From assembly GCA_905250025.1 (NCBI GenBank), contig CAJNOJ010000092.1:1-64000 (forward strand): a DNA stretch of 64,000 bases. The letters run 5' to 3'. Under the pieces are notes generated by a model. That model ran no database searches. It saw nothing but the letters and a program-made list of their open reading frames with translations, and was not told the DNA's origin. This document shows, piece after piece, positions 54,417 to 64,000 of this stretch. The DNA comes from Adineta ricciae. Taxonomy: Eukaryota; Rotifera; Eurotatoria; Adinetida; Adinetidae. A program made the translations under genes and the position numbers. How positions within the stretch are numbered: position 1 is the first letter of the stretch; every line of letters starts with the position of its first letter.

Positions 54417-57090
54417 ATGGCAGCGTCGATTGCTTTCTCATCGATAGTCGATCCGTTAACTCCGCTATATGATCCAGAAGGTATTCCTGCGAAATGGATC
54501 GATTGTCCAAGAAAATCAGCAGTCATTGCTGGTAAAACCGAGTCGATTGAATCTTGCATAACATAGGTAGTGATGAATTTTTCTCTAGAAACATTTCTTG
54601 CATTCAAAACCCCACTGGACGATCGTTATAAAAACGATATTCAAAAAGGAAAATACTGGACTTGTAAAATGTTAATTCAAAATGCGAACGACAAGAATGT
54701 AAAGATGAATTCAACATTTGTTGGGAAAAACCCAGTTCCATTTTTTTCGTATATGTAGAAAAAACTTGGTCTTGTGATCGATTTAACTAACACCAATCGA
54801 TATTATAATAGTGAAGTTGAATTCAAACCGCATGATATACAGTATAAGAAAATCCGATGTCAAGGGTAGGTATTCATTGTCCAAAGGGTGGCGTCTGATT
54901 TTCACACCAAATTAAACACATATATCTCTGCAGACACAATGAAACTCCAAACAACGAACAGATAGACGAATTCATTCGTGTCTGTCGTGAGTTTCGACTC
55001 ACTAGTCCAAATGACTTAATCGGTACTGTTCATTCCGATCTTATTTTCGCATAATAGAATTCTTCGATATGTTAGGTGTTCATTGCACTCATGGCTTCAA
55101 TCGCACGGGTTTTCTCATCTGTGCATATCTTTGCCGACAACGTCAGATGAGGCACGCAGAGCTCTGCAATTAGTTTCCTTTGGAATGATCATTTGTGGTT
55201 TTCATTTTTAAGGATCGATAATGCTATCGGTCTATTCGCAAAAGCGCGACAACCTGGTATTTACAAGCAAGATTATCTAGATAGACTAGTCCACTTATTT
55301 GGCGATGGTAATACATTGAACGTATTTGCACCGCTGTCACCTCTATGGCATCAAAGTAAATAGAACTGTTTTTCAACATGCTTTCATATTGTTCAATTTC
55401 AGCTGCTTCAACGACTCCATCCGAAGGAAATAAACGAGCACATGATGGAGATGACTCCGCACAATCTAACAAGCGATTTCAAACGAATTATGATTCAGTA
55501 AGCTTGATCATGTCATAGAAAGTTGATTTCGTGCATTGCATTTTCTCCTGTAGAAATCGTTGCCTAAATTTGCCGTTGACATTCCAAATGTTATACCTGT
55601 AGGCGACAAATATCTTCTGGATTCTATTCGATCAAGCTGCCAAAGCATTTGTGGATGGCAAAGGTAGATTTTTCTTTTAGGAAACAGAATCATTTTTTTA
55701 CAAATTACCATCTTCGTTTAGACGAAGTTTTCCTGGCTCACAGCCTGTGTCATTACACAGAGAAAACTATCCACTCATTTTTCTCTCTCCTTATATGGTT
55801 AGTTGGAAGGCGGATGGCACTCGGTAAAATGAATTATTTCATCTTGTACATGTTATTTATTAAAACTATTTCTGACCACAGATACATGATGTGGATCGAG
55901 GATAAAGACAAAGTCTACATGTTGGACCGGAATAATAACGCCTTCGAAATCCTACATATGTCATTCCCGAGAACGTCCGATGGTGAACAACCTTTAACAA
56001 ATACACTTCTGGATGGGGTGAGTTATCTACGATTCATATATTTCTTTGAATTCTGTTATATTTCTTTTCCAGGAATTCGTTACCGATTACGTTAACAATG
56101 AAAAAATCTATCGGTATCTTGTTTATGATATCATCATGATTAATGTAAGCGAAGAATCATACATAATTTCAATCGAACTATTCGTATTTATTATTTAGAA
56201 CATCAATGTTAGTCAACGATCGTTCAAAGAGCGTCTCAAACTCATCTCTCGAGATGTCGTCGGCGTTAGAGATACAGCCCATGAGAATGGCCGATTGGAT
56301 AAACAACAACAACAACCATTTTCAATAAAGGCAAAATCGTTTTGGACTTTGGAACATGTCACGACTGTAAGAAAATGTTGCACAATTCTAATGACTCATC
56401 TGTGTGGGCTGTTTTTTCGTCCTCTGTATAGTTACTCAGTGAGAAATTTCAATCGAAAATCACACATGGATGTGACGGATTGGTCTTTCAACCGGTAGAT
56501 GACGTGAGTTTATACTTTTCAAAACAAGAAACTTTTCTATGTTATCTTACTCTTTAGCCCTACCAATGCGGTCGATCTGACCGAGTATTGAAATGGAAGG
56601 GGGACAATACAATTGACTTTCAATTGAAGATCATTGAAGAACAGTAAGTCGAAATTTCATTCCTATTTCATCTCTATTAGAAATCTTCAAGATTTACAAA
56701 ACGAAGATGTGCAAACTTGTATGTAAACTATGGGGTCACACCATTCGCAACGATGTCTTATTCAACTGAACTTGAACAATACAATAATCAAATTATTGAA
56801 TGTTCTTTTCGGGAACAACAATGGCATTTCTATCGACATCGTACCGATAAAAAATACGCCAATGCACAAGGTAAAGAATTCTTTTCCCACAAAATATGAA
56901 ATCTGACAACTTATTTCTTTTTTTTAGCTACAGCCGATGGTTAGTCGATACTTAATTTTCTAGACTTTCTTCAATGATATTCATTTTAGGAGTTATGAAT
57001 GCTTTGACAAACGCAATAACCAAAGATTACTTGCTTTTTCTTATTGACGATCAAGCTGCAGCCAACGAATACTTCTCGAATGCAAATTAG
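54417..57090 (+). CDS. RNGTT: Bifunctional mRNA capping enzyme (RNA 5'-triphosphatase and guanylyltransferase)
   Basis: The enzyme removes the gamma phosphate of nascent mRNA and transfers GMP to it. About twelve exons from ATG 54417 to TAG 57088-57090. N-terminal triphosphatase domain: [32 protein letters not shown], and the Cys-phosphatase loop [19 protein letters not shown] (HCx5R). Then [18 protein letters not shown]. After a polar linker, the guanylyltransferase has [29 protein letters not shown] (the GMP-accepting Lys in K-x-D-G), [25 protein letters not shown] and [16 protein letters not shown], and the C-terminal fold [10 protein letters not shown] and [11 protein letters not shown]. 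To keep the frame and spacing of the family, the intron at 55152-55212 must use a GC donor (AG|GCACG). Both catalytic centres are intact. Confidence 0.93.
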
Positions 57091-57636
57091 ATAATGACCG
57101 TCCGTTTTTAGTTGTATTTTATGTACAGTTTTATTTATATAGTATATTGAATGAAATTCAGTGCAAATTTGTATTTCTTTTGTTATAAATAGTCATATTT
57201 CATTCGACTGTTGGAACTGTTTATGTTTATTCAGTGCAAAAAGCTTCTTCAATGATAATTAATGATTAATGTCTTTTTTTTTCGCTCTCACTGATGAAAA
57301 AGTTGCTACATATACACGCTTTTATTCTGAAAAGGTCGACTGAAGATTCATTAATCAAAACATTGATCGCGTCTTTTTTCTTCGAAATTTGAATTGTGAT
57401 AATAGCAGATGGATATCGATTTATCAATTGAGATCACGTCGTGTTCGTTCTCTCACTTTCTCTTTCCGCTTCTGTGTCAATGATATCTGTTTTCTCTTGT
57501 TGTTCTCGACAATAAATGATCGAAAGAGAACAAGTAACGTATGCGTGTTGTTTACATATGTTAAAAACGTGTATACATGTATAATGAACAATCCAGACGG
57601 TAGATAAAACAGCAGAGAAGCAAAAAAGGTGTCTAT
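57091..57636. other. Intergenic between convergent capping-enzyme and Hox genes
   Basis: About 545 bases, probably 3' untranslated sequence of both genes. No other gene is supported. Confidence 0.5.
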
Positions 57637-58383
57637 TTAATCTTGCAGTTCTTGCTTGATTGACGTTTCGATCAATTTTGATTTCGTGTTCGGCAAATTG
57701 TGATCTTTTTTCCATTTCATTCGTCGATTCTGAAACCAGATCTTTGACAGACAACAAAAGATTTTCGAATAAAACTGAAGAGTTCTTCTTTACCTTAACT
57801 TGTCGTTCGGTGAGTACTAACGTACGAGCGATTTCAATTCGTCGACGACGGTTTAGATACTTTTTGAAATGAAACTCTTTTTCTAATTCTAAGATTTGAC
57901 TCCGAGTATACGCTGTTCGAACGCGCTTGTACGTTTCCGTTCCATCGTTATTTTGAACGAGATTTTTAACATGAAGTTTCTTCATCCAAGGATAAATCAC
58001 ATTGGAAGAAATCGTTTCGGAAGTCGCTTTGGTCAATCTAAATACAAAATGTTTGCTTCTATTGGAAAGTAAGATCAGTTTTCTTACTCTGATGACATCG
58101 AGATACTATTTGAATGTGATAGTGGACTTGTTTGAACAAGATTTTGTTGAGTGAACGGTGCATAGGTATTGTAATGTGATTGGCAAGTGTTCGTTATTGA
58201 TGGATAACTATTTGATGGCGTATAGTAGTCATAGTAGGACGAAGAAGGTGGAGCAGGACATGATGAAATAGCATAACAATTCGTAGTATGTGCTGGTGAC
58301 GGATATAAAGAAAACGTCTCCGATGTCGAAGGTATTGGCCATTCGTGATTATAAGGATATGGGGTTTGGCATGGAATATCCAT
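57637..58383 (-). CDS. Hox4: Hox4 / Deformed-type homeobox protein
   Basis: Three exons. Exon 1 (58088-58383) encodes a Tyr/Ser/Pro-rich activation region starting [19 protein letters not shown]. Exon 2 carries the hexapeptide [13 protein letters not shown], a short linker, and most of the homeodomain: [39 protein letters not shown] and TERQVK. A phase-0 intron falls between homeodomain residues 46 and 47. Exon 3 completes it with [20 protein letters not shown], and the protein ends about ten residues later at 57637-57639. The KDHxLPNTK extension and YPWMKK hexapeptide are diagnostic of the Hox4/Dfd class. It binds DNA with PBC cofactors through YPWM and sets anterior axial identity. About 210 residues. 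No other homeobox gene is in the window. Confidence 0.93.
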
Positions 58384-59309
58384 GATTCGATTAGAAAGGT
58401 TTGTCTAAAGATGTGAAATATCAAATAGAACTGTAATTTTCGATTAAAAGAATGACTTATGTAAATGACACTCAATCTTCTCACCATCATCATTGGTAAT
58501 ATAGGATCTTTTCTATACCTTTGATTATCATTCAAATGATCATTTATTCTGTCTGCTGTATGGAAGTTATTCTCTCACTCTGCAAGACTAATTTCGCATC
58601 GTTCGTTGATTGGCTTTTTTCTTCTTTTTCCTGTATCACATGCGAATGATATATTTATTTCCACCGTATAGATATTCTCTAGCCAATCGGCTTATACGAT
58701 GAGATGATAGATCTGCGAAAGAGAGAAGGAATCTGTACATACAGAGAGCAGACGACATAGATATATCATTTTTTTTCCTATCATGCCTATTGTGAAAGGC
58801 GGCAGATATCAATCAAAAAAAACTTAATAATTTTCTTGCAAATCTTAATTAGTTATTTTGTAATTACAGCTCATTGTCAATCGGACAAAAAAAGAACAAA
58901 AGGCAATTTCGAGTTCTTCTGGTACATATCAACTTTTTCTGATTATGTGTTTTGAAAAACAAGTATGTTGAGTAATAATGAGATTGAGAGGCTTCGTTTG
59001 TCTGGCTGAGTGAGTTGTTGTGATGTGCTGTCTCATTCACACGTCGATACAACAATATGATGACGAAGAACGCGGTTATTTAATCGCATCCTGTTCTAAT
59101 CTGTGGAGTATATAAGAATGAAAAAAGAGAGAACGTTTAGTGAAAATGTCATCTTAAACACACAGACACAATGGATGTGTACGCGTGTATTATTGTTTGT
59201 TCAATGAAGATGTTGGACCATACATAACCATAATCATTTTCACATCGAAACACATAATCAAGCTTTGTTAAACAAGGATATAGGACGAAAGATAAAGTTC
59301 AATGTATGA
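58384..59309. other. Bidirectional region between Hox4 and the Ly6-EGF gene
   Basis: About 930 bases with no coding frame. As the 5' flank of a Hox gene it may hold regulatory elements; none was identified by eye. Confidence 0.5.
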
Positions 59310-61747
59310 ATGATGGTACGTTTCTTCTTTAATTTTAGCAAACTTTTTCCACAAAGATCACTTTTCATCTAGGTTTTCCGATGTTTGCTCATCGTTTACA
59401 TTTTTATTCATATCATAAGTGCAACGCCAGTGATCAAGAAAAAAACCACGCATGTTTCTGGTTCGATCGATCTACATGCGACAAAAATTACATGTATTTG
59501 AAATCGAAAAACTTTCTCTTTTAGAATTAGCTGTTTCTGATGAAGATAAACGCTGTTATGCGTGTAAAGGTGCAGATGAAGAGTGTGTCACCTCATGTCA
59601 TTGGACCCAACGCTGTTATATAAAAGCAAAACATGCAAATGCAACAAGTTAGTTTCCTTTCTTCTTGTTTTCGAGTAAAGTTATCGATCTTCGTCAACTT
59701 AGTTACCGATCGACAATGTACGACCGAGCGTTGGGCACGCGAATTACTTGCTGATGGATGTATATTATACATGAAGACGTACTGGTGTATGTGCTCGTCG
59801 GATATGTGCAATGGGGGTGATCTGGATTCCATTCGAGGTTGCGAACTATACGAAAAACAAACAGAACTTTTGACAGAAATTAGAAATTGTTTTAGGATAT
59901 GAAGATTGTTCTAAAAATCCATGTCAAGATGGAACTATATGTCTTGATACAAAGGAAGGTTTTACTTGTATCTGTGCACCATGGCAAGAAGATTGCACAC
60001 GTTGTTAGTCGAAATTTATTTCTGACGATAGTGTATATCGAAACTTGTATAATTTCTTTCAGCGTATCAAGTTGGTTGCAGTTGTAAAAATGGAGGTCGA
60101 TGTGTGATGAATTATGGGTCATATGGATGTGAATGTCCATATGGTTATACAGGAGTTAATTGTGAAACATGTATGAGAAATATCGGATTTCGGTGAGTTT
60201 GTATTCTTCATCTCAAAATTTTAGTGACTGGTCTGGTACCTGAAGAACTTCTGCCATTATTATTAAAAGAAGCAGCTGTAGAAAATGGAGAAGAAGGTAA
60301 ACCAAGAGAATCTAATTCATGCTATTCAGGATAGGGATGTTTCGTCATTAGATTCGGAATCTTCTCCGTGCGCTGGAGAACCATGTGGACTTGAAGGTGT
60401 TTGTATACCAATGCCGGAAGATAAATATGTATGTCTATGCCAAAATCGTGTTATTGCAGCAAAAAGCTGTGACGAAGGTAAAAGAAATTCATTGTGATAT
60501 CTTCCCTCAAAGTATATCTAATTGAAATTCTTCAGCTCGAATGGATCCGTGTGCACCACATAATCCGTGTCGTAACGGTCGTTGTATATCGAATGAACGC
60601 GGTGGTTTCCAATGTAAATGTCGAACTGGATGGACAGGCCGTCGATGTGACCAAGGCACGTAAGACTAATTGAAAAGCCATACGAAAATTGCAGATTTGT
60701 CTTTCAAATCACTAAATTATTTGCTAGCGTATGTGCCCCCTTATTCATTAGTTATTTTTAGTGAGCAGTTACTGTGCTAAATACAATCCATGCGTAAGTA
60801 AATCTTGATGCATAGTTGCTGAGCATCTAAATTTGTTTTTGCGTTACAGCTCAATAACGGTACGTGTCATGATGATGAAGATTCATATCGATGTCAATGC
60901 TCCGATAAATTTATGGGTCATCGATGTGAAAGAAGTATGTGAAGTGTTATGATGACAGAAGAGACAAAAGTATTCTATCTATGAATATTCAAATAGCGGA
61001 AAAAAGTTGCTCATCGCCTCAGTGTTTCAATGGTGGTGTTTGTGTGAATACGGCTACATCATTTAAGTGTATTTGTCCCATTGATTATGAAGGACAACGA
61101 TGTGATTTAAGTAAGTAGTTTACTTCTCTCGTAAGATATTCAACAAGTCTCTTCTGATGAAAAGAATGGAATGATTGTGCCAGTCATGCATGTCAACATG
61201 GTGCAACGTGTGTAGATGGTGTGGCGTCTTATACATGCCAATGTGCAAAAGGGTTCACAGGCAAATATTGTGAAATAAGTAAAATTTCGTTATTCAGTTT
61301 CCAGTCAATTCTATAAGAAAAAGCTAATTTCTTTAGATATCGATGATTGTCACATAGATTCATGTTTGAACAACGGAACATGTGTTGATCTTGTCCATGA
61401 TTACCGTTGTCAATGTTCACCAGGTTTCACTGGACGTATGTGTCAATACGATTTACGTAAATGTAATGAAACTCTTTGTCGTAATTTCGGTACATGCTAT
61501 ATGGGTTACGATGGTTTTGCTCAATGTCTTTGTAATCAAATCTACACTGGCCTTTTCTGTGAAACACGTAAGAAAACTCGGATAGAAAACATCAGATTCC
61601 ATCTGAAATTTCATTCTAGGTGTTCATCCTTGCTTTCCAAATCCTTGTACGAACGGCGGTACATGTGTTGCTCGAGGAAACAAAGTGGCATGTCTATGTC
61701 GAAATAGATTCATTGGTAATCAATGTGAAAAACGCGTAGATGCTTAA
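59310..61747 (+). CDS. Secreted protein with N-terminal Ly6/uPAR-like domain and ten EGF-like repeats
   Basis: Exon 1 supplies ATG-ATG (59310), spliced to GTTTTCCG, giving [20 protein letters not shown], a clear signal peptide. Then a Cys-rich domain: [53 protein letters not shown]; its Cys spacing and terminal C-x-C---C-N fit a Ly6/uPAR three-finger fold. Ten EGF-like repeats follow, mostly one per exon with phase-1 introns, for example [15 protein letters not shown] with [12 protein letters not shown], and [15 protein letters not shown] with [12 protein letters not shown]. There is no transmembrane segment after the last repeat; it ends KRVDA at 61745-61747. So it is a secreted extracellular protein, partner unknown. 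Two junctions are unusual: a GC donor at 60656, and a weak GT donor near 60280 needed to avoid a stop. Confidence 0.82.
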
Positions 61748-62855
61748 TCAAGTTCATTGTCTTCCCTTCGTTTGAATAAATTTTGTGTAAATAAAGTCGT
61801 TTCTCTGCAAATCGATTTCTTCGAATGTAAAGCTTAGAGGAACCATTTTCTTCTTAGCTTGCTTTAAAGACTATATTTTTAGCCGATACGATCAACTAAT
61901 AGGGAAAATAGTGTTTTCTCTCATTCCGGAGGATAAACGACATTTTCTCATATGGAATAAAACATCGACATATACGAGCGCAATGGAGAAATAATGTCGT
62001 AAACTCAATTATGAAAATGGAACGAGAAGAAGCAAAGTCGTTACATTATGAAAATGTCGAGAAAATCATGTAGAACAAGTTTTAATCAGCGAAACATTTC
62101 TTCCGATTGGAAAAAGAAGTACAAACTCGGTTTGAAAATCGGTGAAAAAGATCCAATTCAAATCAGAGGATCTTAATTTGTACCCTTAAGAACAATTTAG
62201 GACTTGAATGGCGATTTGTGCTGAAGAGAACTTGTCGGAAACATGTCTTGGAAATCTTCGAGGCATAACGGATGTATTACAATGTGAAGAAAACGTTCAA
62301 AAAGTATTTCCATAAGTCAGCGTCCTCTATCGTTTTTGAACAAGTCAATCAAATTATTAATAGTTATCCTCCTTCATAGCAAATCTTCGATAATTCTTCG
62401 GAAGAACTTAACGGTTGTCAAAACGAGTAGAGGTCAAAGAATTTGAAAAGATTTGTTCAAAAACAAAACCAATAGTGAGAAATATTTCATTAGTCAACAA
62501 ATCTAGAAAAATAAACACTCATACGTCCATCTCATCATGATTTTAGATCGATGTTAGTGCATTCCATCTTCTCACTTAGTACTGCCTTCGGCCACAATAA
62601 TCGTTAGATTTTTCTCTTGTTTTTCTTTGCCACAAAGCCTAAATATCTACAAAGAAAGAAATTCTAGATGAAACAAACTTACATTGTTTCTTTTTGTCAT
62701 TTACCTGCAATAGTTTTCCACATTCCACTTAATTTCCTGTTGCTCTGGCGTGTTTTTTTCCTTTAGATTGTGTAGGAAAATCAGTCAAAAGACATAGATC
62801 ATCAAAACTTCTCGATTTCTTCGAACTACACACCTCATAGCAACACTTCGCAACA
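61748..62855. other. Intergenic, no gene recognised
   Basis: About 1.1 kb after the EGF gene. An AATAAAG polyadenylation-like signal lies near 61790. No convincing frame. Confidence 0.5.
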
Positions 62856-62924
62856 ATGAATGACGAATCAGCACCAACTGAATTATCTGGTATTCAGATG
62901 CAAATGAATCAAACAACGAATGAA
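62856..62924 (+). CDS. Possible first coding exon of a gene continuing beyond the window
   Basis: ATG at 62856 opens MNDESAPTELSGIQMQMNQ and four more residues (TTNE), ending exactly at GTAAGTGG. A CCTTTAG acceptor-like site lies about 90 bases upstream, as expected for a 5' untranslated exon. No matching downstream exon was found before 64000, so the intron would be over 1 kb. Product unknown; the reading is tentative. Confidence 0.4.
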
Positions 62925-64000
62925 GTAAGTGGTTTGTTTTCTACAATTTGTTTCTTCTCTAATTGATTGCGTAGAGATCTAGGGGACGAGTAACGATAAT
63001 GGGAGTAAAAAAATCTAGAAGAGCCTTAAGCCGGGGGCACTTTTATGTTACTTGGGTTTTGCCTATACAATTTAGAACTGCTTATTATTGTTTTTTTTGT
63101 CATTGGTGCGAGTCTTCATTCGGTTTGCATTGTGTATAAAGAGGATGGTGACCCTTGTCGATCTATTACATCCGTCATAGATAGGAACCGAGTTTTTTCT
63201 TTCTCGATGTGACTGTGCGCGCTACGTGTACGTGCATGATTTTTTGCACTTGTCATTATTTCTCTCTTGTCTATTGTTATCAAAATTCGATCAAGATAAT
63301 AATCAGTCTAGGAGCTATTGCATTCTCCTTCGAGACTTTTTTCCAGCCTACGACAAGAATCACACACACGCTCATAGGAAAGGCCGGAAAAAAAAACTAG
63401 GAAAAAAGGCTTTAGTAGCATTTTTAACGATGCATCAACCTGTTCGATTCGACGATGATTTTTCTATATGTAATCGACTGAAGAAAGAAATGAACGATGA
63501 TTTGACAGACTTTCTCTCTTTTGAAGTTCGTAATTGACTCAGAAACAATATTGATTGTTTGAATTACGGTCACAAATAACGAACTTCTCTTAATAAGTTC
63601 AATCGAATGATGATTGAGCTTGTATGTATCCTTATATGGCAAGAATAGGAGCAATAAATTGTCGAGCTTGAAGTTCTGCTTTTTTCATATCTTAGTCTTC
63701 TGATTATTTCGATGGCGATTTTTGGAAATGAAGAACTCAATATTGTTGTTTTTGCTGTTCGCTTGCCTATTCTTTTCTTTTCTTTCGCTCTCGTCTTTTT
63801 TCTCCATTTCTTCTTATTACGCGTCCCTCTTTTTTCGACATTGTTCATAAAAAAACACTCGTAGCTCTCCGTGCTTTCTTTTTTGCTTCATCATCAATCG
63901 GCAGGAAGACAACGGCAAGTTAGTGCGCGTCGCCTTTCGCTCACGACTCTCTGTCTCTCTCTTTCTCTCACTCTTTGCATCCAAATTTCCTTTTCTCTCT
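62925..64000. other. Non-coding tail of the window
   Basis: No supported coding sequence. The last 200 bases are strongly pyrimidine-rich on the + strand, with CTCTCT runs. May be an intron of the preceding exon or a promoter region. Confidence 0.4.

Overview
The window looks like nuclear DNA of a bdelloid rotifer. Evidence is an intronless ADP-ribosyltransferase fused to kinesin-light-chain-type TPRs (a family strongly expanded in bdelloids), AT-rich compact DNA, genes a few hundred bases apart, and many short GT-AG introns, mostly about 50-70 nt. It is animal because it carries eya, a Hox gene, tektin, FANCD2, XK-related and LIM-kinase genes. The species assignment is inference. I found no transposon, retroelement, tRNA, rRNA or CRISPR.

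Layout. 1-3204: no confident gene, probably 5' flank of eya. 3205-5890 (+): eyes absent. 6412-8400 (-): ART-TPR protein. 9876-10715 (-): ornithine decarboxylase antizyme with a +1 frameshift site. 11648-14204 (-): LIM-kinase-type kinase with no LIM or PDZ domain. 15541-16224 (+): GINS4/SLD5. 16453-18409 (+): PCED1-type esterase. Three genes for mitochondrial proteins follow: OXA1L (-), MRPS33 (-) and PDHB (+). 23927-25414 (+): disordered orphan. 26521-29682 (+): XK-related protein. 30526-36066 (+): FANCD2, containing an assembly-like 330-base duplication around the only N. 36188-38299 (+): ALG6. 38446-41799 (-): tektin-2, whose 1.5 kb intron is almost filled by an intronless gene on the other strand (39720-41132). 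42036-43534 (-): orphan. 44891-48127 (+): a very divergent telomerase reverse transcriptase. 50503-50935 (+): a small secreted precursor with five RASLRP repeats, very probably an undescribed neuropeptide precursor. 51978-54282 (-): NADP isocitrate dehydrogenase with two possible first exons. 54417-57090 (+): bifunctional mRNA capping enzyme. 57637-58383 (-): Hox4/Deformed-type gene. 59310-61747 (+): secreted Ly6-like plus ten-EGF protein. 62856 onward (+): possible first exon of a gene leaving the window.

The genes do not form one pathway. Themes are genome maintenance (GINS4, FANCD2, TERT), mitochondrial function (OXA1L, MRPS33, PDHB) and development or signalling (eya, Hox4, LIMK, neuropeptide). 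Several genes have a polypyrimidine-AG just before the start codon, compatible with the spliced-leader trans-splicing known in rotifers. Exon joins were made by eye from frame continuity, splice consensus and protein similarity recalled from memory; no search was run.
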